Below are positions 5,201 through 8,490 of a DNA stretch of 8,490 nt, in pieces. The position numbers were made by a program, and so were the translations under genes. The notes under the pieces are model-generated. The model searched no databases and was not told the origin of the DNA. It was given only the letters and a program-made list of their open reading frames with translations. Every line of letters begins with the position of its first letter. Position 1 is the stretch's first letter. Origin of the DNA: an uncultured Victivallales bacterium (GTDB lineage Bacteria; Verrucomicrobiota; Lentisphaeria; Oligosphaerales; JAFGRS01); the NCBI GenBank assembly GCA_903834675.1, contig CAILKC010000077.1, forward strand, positions 1 through 8,490. Direction: 5' to 3'.

Positions 5201-7086
5201 CTGGACCGGCCAGGCTGACGGCCGAGTTCGACTTTGGCGACGGGCAGACCCAGCGGGACGAGTTCGGTCTTGACGTCCTGCCCACGGCGGCGCCGACGGG
5301 CCCCGCCCGCCCGGTTTGGCTGCTCGATCCCGAGGGCACGACCGCGGCCTACCTCGATCGCCTCGGCGCGCGTCATCAGCCCTGCACGGCCGCGGGCGAC
5401 GGGGTGCGGCCGGGGGACGTGGTCGTGGTCGGGGAAGGGGCCCTGTCGTCGCCGGACCTGGCCGCGGCAGCGCTGCCGGTGCTGGCCCGGGCGGTCGCTG
5501 GCGCCCGGGTGCTGGTCCTGGCACAGGATAGCGAGGTGCTGACGCAGCGCCTCGGGTTCAGGGTCAACGTGCAGGGGTTGCGCCAGCTCTTCCGGCGTGC
5601 GCCCGGCCACCCGGTGCTGGCCGGGTTTACGGAGGCGGAGTTTGCGAACTGGGCGGGTTCCGCGGGTACGGTGCCGCCGTACTTGGACGTGCCCGCGGTG
5701 GAAGAACGCGATCCGCAGTGGAGTTGGTGCGGTTTCCGCAATACTCGTGTCTGGCGTTGCGGCACGCTGGGCAGTGTGGCGTCGGTGCTGATCGAGAAGC
5801 CTTCACGGGGAGATTGGCTGCCCTTGTTGGATGGCGGTTTCGATCTCCAGTACGCGCCGCTGCTGGAGACCGCGGTGGGGGCCGGTAGGATCGTGTTCTG
5901 CCAGCTCGACGTGGTGCGCCGCAGCGAGCCGGAGCCCGTGGCCGACCGGGTGGTGACCCGCCTGCTGGCTTACCTCGAAACCGCGCCGTCGCGAGTCACC
6001 CGGCCGGTGCTGTACTGCGGCGACGAGCGCGGCCGGGCTGTGCTTACGGCTCTGGGCGTAGCGTTTGGCCCGGGTCCAGACCAGGTCCTTACCCCCGGCG
6101 CGCTGCTGGTCGCTGGGCCCGGCAGCGTTCCACCGAAGGGGGCACTCGAAGCCGTGGCGGCGGGCGGCGCGTTGCTGTGCTTGGGACTGAATGCCGCGGA
6201 GCTGGCCGCGTGGCTGCCGGAAGGCCCCGCGGCCACGGACCAGAAGGCGGAAGCGCGCCCCCTTGGCGAGACTCTGCCAGAGGTGTTTGCGGGACTCTCC
6301 GAGGCCGAGTTGCAGTGGCGTACCCGGCCGTTGATCGGCGCGTTGCAGGGGCCGGGCCATCCCGCCTTACGGGTGGTCCGGTTGGGGCAGGGTCTGGTCG
6401 TGCTGTGCCAGGCCGCTCCGTGGGCCTTTGACGCGGCAGCGAAACCCTACCTGCGCACCACGGCGAGGCGGAGCGAATTCCTCTTGGCCCGGTTGTTGGC
6501 CAACCTGGGCGCTGCCTTCAGCAACCCGGTCGCGGCGAACCTGGCTGCGGTTCCGGTCGCGTCGGAGTCCGTCCTGCCCGCCACCTGGGTCGGCATCGAG
6601 GACCCGCAGCAAGTCGGCCGCGAGCAGCAGTGGTGGCAGCCGCAGTTCGAGGCGTCGGCCTGGCCCGCCATCGTGGTGCCGGGGACCTTCGAAGCGCAGC
6701 GCCCGGCCCTGGCCAAGTACGACGGCTGGTTCTGGTACCGCCTGAAGTTCACCACCGCGGTGGGGTTCGCCGGGGCGGACGCGACGCTTTCTCTGGGCGG
6801 TATCGACGATGAGTCGTGGGTCTGGCTGAATGGCGAGTTCCTGGGGGAAGTGACGAAAGCCACGAACCCGAAGGACTACTGGCAATTCCCGCGCGAGTAC
6901 CGCCTCCGGGAGGGCCTGTTGCGGGCGTCGGGGGAGAACGTGATCGCGGTTCTCGTCAACGACACCTACCAGACCGGTGGCATCCTCGGCCAGCCCATCC
7001 TGCGTCGGCCAGCGCTCTGGCTGAAGAGCTACTACGTGCAGGCGCCGCTGGCTGGAGATGACCCCTACCGCTACTACCGCTGGTGA
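2230..7086 (+). CDS. Exported multidomain GH2-superfamily protein (beta-galactosidase/glucuronidase-like)
   Basis: A 1618-residue protein of the glycoside hydrolase family 2 clan, expected to bind and possibly cleave beta-linked sugars outside the cytoplasm. Residues 1-23 are a signal sequence (hydrophobic LTLSGVLLA; cleavage after FAALG, or lipoprotein processing at LLAC). Order by eye: jelly-roll carbohydrate-binding domain from NLIANGSFEEL (about 31-176); GH2 sugar-binding sandwich from LCLNGLWAF to LAVLV (213-346); Ig-like domain (about 370-490); TIM barrel (about 492-860); Ig-like domain (about 925-1018); two Rossmann-like segments resembling amidotransferase-like domains (about 1027-1253 and 1258-1430); and a second GH2-type sandwich (about 1453-1585, DGWFWYRLKF, DDESWVWLNGEFLG). 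The barrel keeps a nucleophile candidate, Glu725 in KPMFFVEWGLP, but the acid/base motif reads NHPSVIMYAMNHN, with Asn623 where GH2 enzymes have Glu. The gene converges on the sialidase. Family certain; substrate and activity open. Confidence 0.9.
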   Translation: MYPLRVLTLSGVLLACSFAALGQAPTVPPPNLIANGSFEELKGGWAVSWQKNSGASIAEAAGKHWLRLSGAGATSAQRVELKPEWWMLRLTLRMKSTDVVLGDDSWKNARLAMSFHAADGTRVGNWPNVFNAVGSTEWTVCDREYGVPRGAVYLSLNPANFGTGGSVEFDDLCLVVTKERALTKTDAALPEGVGDPWAAADAWQVDTGTQGRLCLNGLWAFRPVVEAVDAQAIPAAGDCWGWFKVPGIWPWSSWSAGQSAQVVHLSPWIAEGFESSGIDQAWQKRRLSVPAAWSGRRLWLEFTMLQTHAAVFVDGQRQGEVWFPGGRLEMTAALRPGATHELAVLVTARPLESDAQVFMAPDRVVKNKATVKLKGITGDVFLVSGPTADVVRDVRLTPSVQEGSLGIEVGVEAPRSARYRLAAEISRDGAVLQRFASGPLAVVAGRIGFVAPWAGAPLWDTDRPEGLLSAAVTLLDEAGKELDRAEPVRFGFREVRIVGRDILLNGTPVHLRALHNISSNGAADQASRAGAREMLRRMRQYGFNFMIQGNYDFTPGEVGYVDGLLEACDEAGMLLSISLPHVKDFGWKLDDPAQAARYRAQCEWIIRRVQNHPSVIMYAMNHNATGYYGDQNPQKMDGIYSPDALTDSLDYKGDRGRLRRRAQAQLAADLARDVDPTRPIYHHQSGNLGDLHTVNIYLNWAPQQERSDWLAHWGTVGRKPMFFVEWGLPHISSWSSYRGPEFIWRCLAFQSAWVPEFAAAYLGSAAYQVSPGLRKVFDYEEELWAKGQPFYWSSLAGRLREDDAMHTQVMALFAADNWRSHRAWGISAMLPWDQEHLWKRLEPTPNREIVDRYRNLQRPGIVPDFATASGQYIYDGGEESHYAPTALGECFQRWNMPLCAFIGGRTDGHRDGAPSEDSDRRFTEKRHTVLPGETLLKSLVILNDTRQPRPCAYRWRLAVPGGASGQGSVTVEPGGRAFVPIAVPIAATSAAGPARLTAEFDFGDGQTQRDEFGLDVLPTAAPTGPARPVWLLDPEGTTAAYLDRLGARHQPCTAAGDGVRPGDVVVVGEGALSSPDLAAAALPVLARAVAGARVLVLAQDSEVLTQRLGFRVNVQGLRQLFRRAPGHPVLAGFTEAEFANWAGSAGTVPPYLDVPAVEERDPQWSWCGFRNTRVWRCGTLGSVASVLIEKPSRGDWLPLLDGGFDLQYAPLLETAVGAGRIVFCQLDVVRRSEPEPVADRVVTRLLAYLETAPSRVTRPVLYCGDERGRAVLTALGVAFGPGPDQVLTPGALLVAGPGSVPPKGALEAVAAGGALLCLGLNAAELAAWLPEGPAATDQKAEARPLGETLPEVFAGLSEAELQWRTRPLIGALQGPGHPALRVVRLGQGLVVLCQAAPWAFDAAAKPYLRTTARRSEFLLARLLANLGAAFSNPVAANLAAVPVASESVLPATWVGIEDPQQVGREQQWWQPQFEASAWPAIVVPGTFEAQRPALAKYDGWFWYRLKFTTAVGFAGADATLSLGGIDDESWVWLNGEFLGEVTKATNPKDYWQFPREYRLREGLLRASGENVIAVLVNDTYQTGGILGQPILRRPALWLKSYYVQAPLAGDDPYRYYRW

Positions 7087-7134
7087 GGGGCCTTGGAACG
7101 GTCGCGCGGCCTGTCGTGCCCCTGCCGGGTGCGC
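7087..7134. other. Short gap between convergent GH2 and sialidase genes
   Basis: Only 48 bp separate the two stop codons. AGGGGC (7086-7091) and GCCCCT (7118-7123) are complementary but 26 nt apart and no T-run follows in either direction, so I do not call a terminator. Transcripts of the two genes may overlap at their 3' ends. Confidence 0.5.
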
Positions 7135-8208
7135 TCAATGCGCCATGTCGTCCTGCCCATCGGCCAGCCAGGAGAGAGGCAGACGGCAGAAGCGAATCCA
7201 CTCCCGGCGATGGGTCTCGCCACCTTCGAAGACCAGACCCACGTCGCCGTTCGCGAGGCGGACCAGCCCCGAGTACGAGGACGGTCCCGCGTGAATCAGC
7301 TTCCTGATCGGCCAGGTATGCGCCTCGTCGTAGCTGATGCGGACCGTCATCCGGGTGCGCTCGACCGCACCGTAACCTGCCCCGGTGTTGTCCGGGTTCG
7401 CGAACAGGATGATGCTCTTGCCATCCTTGGCCACGCTGCTGTGGCGTAGGATACTGGCCTGGCAGGGGCACTCGTTGAGCGCCCGGTCCCAGGTGACGGG
7501 CGCCCACGACTCGCCGTCGTCAGCGCTGAGCGCCACAGCGCGGCAACTCTGGCCGGTGCCCTGACGCATGTTCAGCAGCAGACGGCCATCGGTCAACTCG
7601 ATCACCTGCGCTTCGTTCGTGTCCGCCGATACGGGTTGGCCCAGGCGCCAGGTCTGGCCGTGGTCGTCGCTGTACAGGACGCGCGAGCGGAAGCCGGTCT
7701 CCCCCTGCGCATCGATCGTCTCCGGGCTGGTGTAGCCGGGGATGACCAGTCGGCCTGCCGTAGTCTGAATGCCGCATCCGGGCCCCGGCACGAACGTGTC
7801 ATCGTATCCCGCGATCAGGCCGCCGATGTCCGCGGCCGCCGACCAAGTCCGGCCATCGTCGCCGCTGCGCAGCAGCAGGTGCCGACGGTGCTCGCCGCGG
7901 GTGGCGCGGTTGGTGTTGCAGCAGCACAGGCAGATCGAGCCTGAGGCGCGATCCACCACGGCGCAGGGGTTCATGACGGCGTCGCTGCCTTCTCCACGCA
8001 CCAGCGTCTGCAGTGGTAGCCAGGTCGCACCCCCGTCAAGGCTGCGCCTGAGCACCATATCCGTCGGGCTGGCATCGCGAATGCTCTCCCGGCGCGCCTC
8101 ACAGAACACCAGCAAGGCGCCTGACGGACTGGCAACCAGCGCCGGGATGCGGTACGTGTGGATGCGGCCCCGGCCCGCTACAAAGACATCGGTCTGGTTG
8201 GGTGTCAT
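7135..8208 (-). CDS. Exo-alpha-sialidase (neuraminidase), GH33, six-bladed beta-propeller
   Basis: A 357-residue sialidase that would hydrolyse terminal alpha-linked sialic acids from glycans. The N-terminus carries the family signature TYRIPAL with Arg20. Further catalytic candidates, matched by family spacing, are Arg39 (EARR), acid/base Asp45, Glu199 (TNEAQVIEL), Arg215 (LNMR), Arg284 (ERTRMTVRISYDE) and nucleophile Tyr312 (PSSYSGLVRL), so the site looks complete. Five Asp-boxes mark the propeller: SLDGGATW (56-63), SGDDGRTW (115-122), SDDHGQTW (180-187), and weaker SADDGESW (228-235) and SYDEAHTW (292-299). There is no signal peptide: the protein starts MTPNQTDVFV, and an in-frame TAA lies 15 nt before the ATG, so no longer N-terminus is possible. 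No strong ribosome binding site is visible. Residues 93-97 read CLCCC, an odd cysteine cluster. The start lies 26 bp from a copy of the palindromic element. It is probably a single-gene transcript. Confidence 0.93.
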   Translation of the reverse strand: MTPNQTDVFVAGRGRIHTYRIPALVASPSGALLVFCEARRESIRDASPTDMVLRRSLDGGATWLPLQTLVRGEGSDAVMNPCAVVDRASGSICLCCCNTNRATRGEHRRHLLLRSGDDGRTWSAAADIGGLIAGYDDTFVPGPGCGIQTTAGRLVIPGYTSPETIDAQGETGFRSRVLYSDDHGQTWRLGQPVSADTNEAQVIELTDGRLLLNMRQGTGQSCRAVALSADDGESWAPVTWDRALNECPCQASILRHSSVAKDGKSIILFANPDNTGAGYGAVERTRMTVRISYDEAHTWPIRKLIHAGPSSYSGLVRLANGDVGLVFEGGETHRREWIRFCRLPLSWLADGQDDMAH

Positions 8209-8234
8209 AGTGCTGGCAGCTTACCCTATTTGTC

Positions 8235-8490
8235 GACCTGTGCAATAAGAGAGTCCGTCTGAAGCGCTGAAGGCGCGCTGCCATACCAGCCCAGGGCAAC
8301 GCCCTGGGAATAGAATGGTGATGGGTTTGAGCCCTGTAGGGGCGAGCCCTCTACCCTACCTTCGCACCGAGGTCGCATGGTCCGCCCCTTCAGGGCTCAA
8401 TCTTCGCTGTGGACGGGTACCCAGGGCGTTGCCCTGGGCGCCCGAAACGCCCCCTTGGGGCTGAATACCACGGCCCATCCTTATTGCACA
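8235..8490. mobile_element. MITE-like palindromic element, copy 2 (last few bases beyond window)
   Basis: Same orientation and order as the copy at 1729-1990, roughly 80 percent identical by eye. The left end GACCTGTGCAATAAG (8235-8249) is the exact reverse complement of the right end of copy 1; the right end runs CTTATTGCACA to the window edge, about 4 bp short. Inner arms: 8289-8308 pairs perfectly with 8420-8439, and 8327-8344 pairs with 8383-8400 with one mismatch. Local hairpins are CCCAGGGC-AAC-GCCCTGGG (8290-8308) and GCCCC-CTT-GGGGC (8449-8461). It lies directly upstream of the sialidase and probably covers part of that gene's promoter. Confidence 0.8.

Noticed and set aside
7086..7123. 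Bidirectional terminator between the GH2 and sialidase genes
   Set aside because: The complementary hexamers AGGGGC and GCCCCT are 26 nt apart and no T-run follows on either strand.

Overview
The window is GC-rich and holds four genes in two pairs, separated by a non-coding stretch of about 1.2 kb that is full of repeats. A small ECF-type sigma factor overlaps a PknB-type serine/threonine kinase that has a roughly 80-residue N-terminal extension. This pairing, together with a very large multidomain GH2 protein and a sialidase, is what I would expect in Planctomycetota or a relative in the PVC group or a neighbouring phylum. That assignment is inference, as the window carries no rRNA or other marker gene.

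Layout. (1) 1-1059, minus strand: sigma factor (457-1059), then the kinase (1-464, cut by the window edge), overlapping by 8 bp and so probably translationally coupled. (2) 1060-2229, non-coding: GC-rich hairpins in the sigma-factor leader; a pair of 97-bp repeats (1241-1337 and 1452-1548) with inverted ends; between them a perfect 114-bp tandem array with a 43-bp period (1310-1423); then a 262-bp MITE-like palindromic element (1729-1990); then the leader of the next gene. (3) 2230-7086, plus strand: an exported 1618-residue GH2-superfamily protein. (4) 7135-8208, minus strand: a GH33 exo-alpha-sialidase with its catalytic residues intact, converging on the GH2 gene across a 48-bp gap. (5) 8235-8490: a second copy of the palindromic element, same orientation, cut by the window end.

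How the genes may work together. The GH2 protein and the sialidase look like parts of a glycan-foraging locus: the sialidase would remove terminal sialic acids and the GH2 protein would bind or act on the glycan beneath. Their predicted locations differ, since only the GH2 protein has a signal peptide. The GH2 protein also has Asn where the family acid/base Glu normally sits. The sigma factor and kinase form a separate regulatory module, and nothing in the sequence ties them to the glycan genes.

The most unusual material is non-coding: two copies of a nested-hairpin palindrome with 15-bp terminal inverted repeats flank the GH2-sialidase pair. One position that differs between the copies has changed on both arms so that pairing is kept. 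I see no CRISPR array, tRNA, rRNA, complete transposase or defence system.
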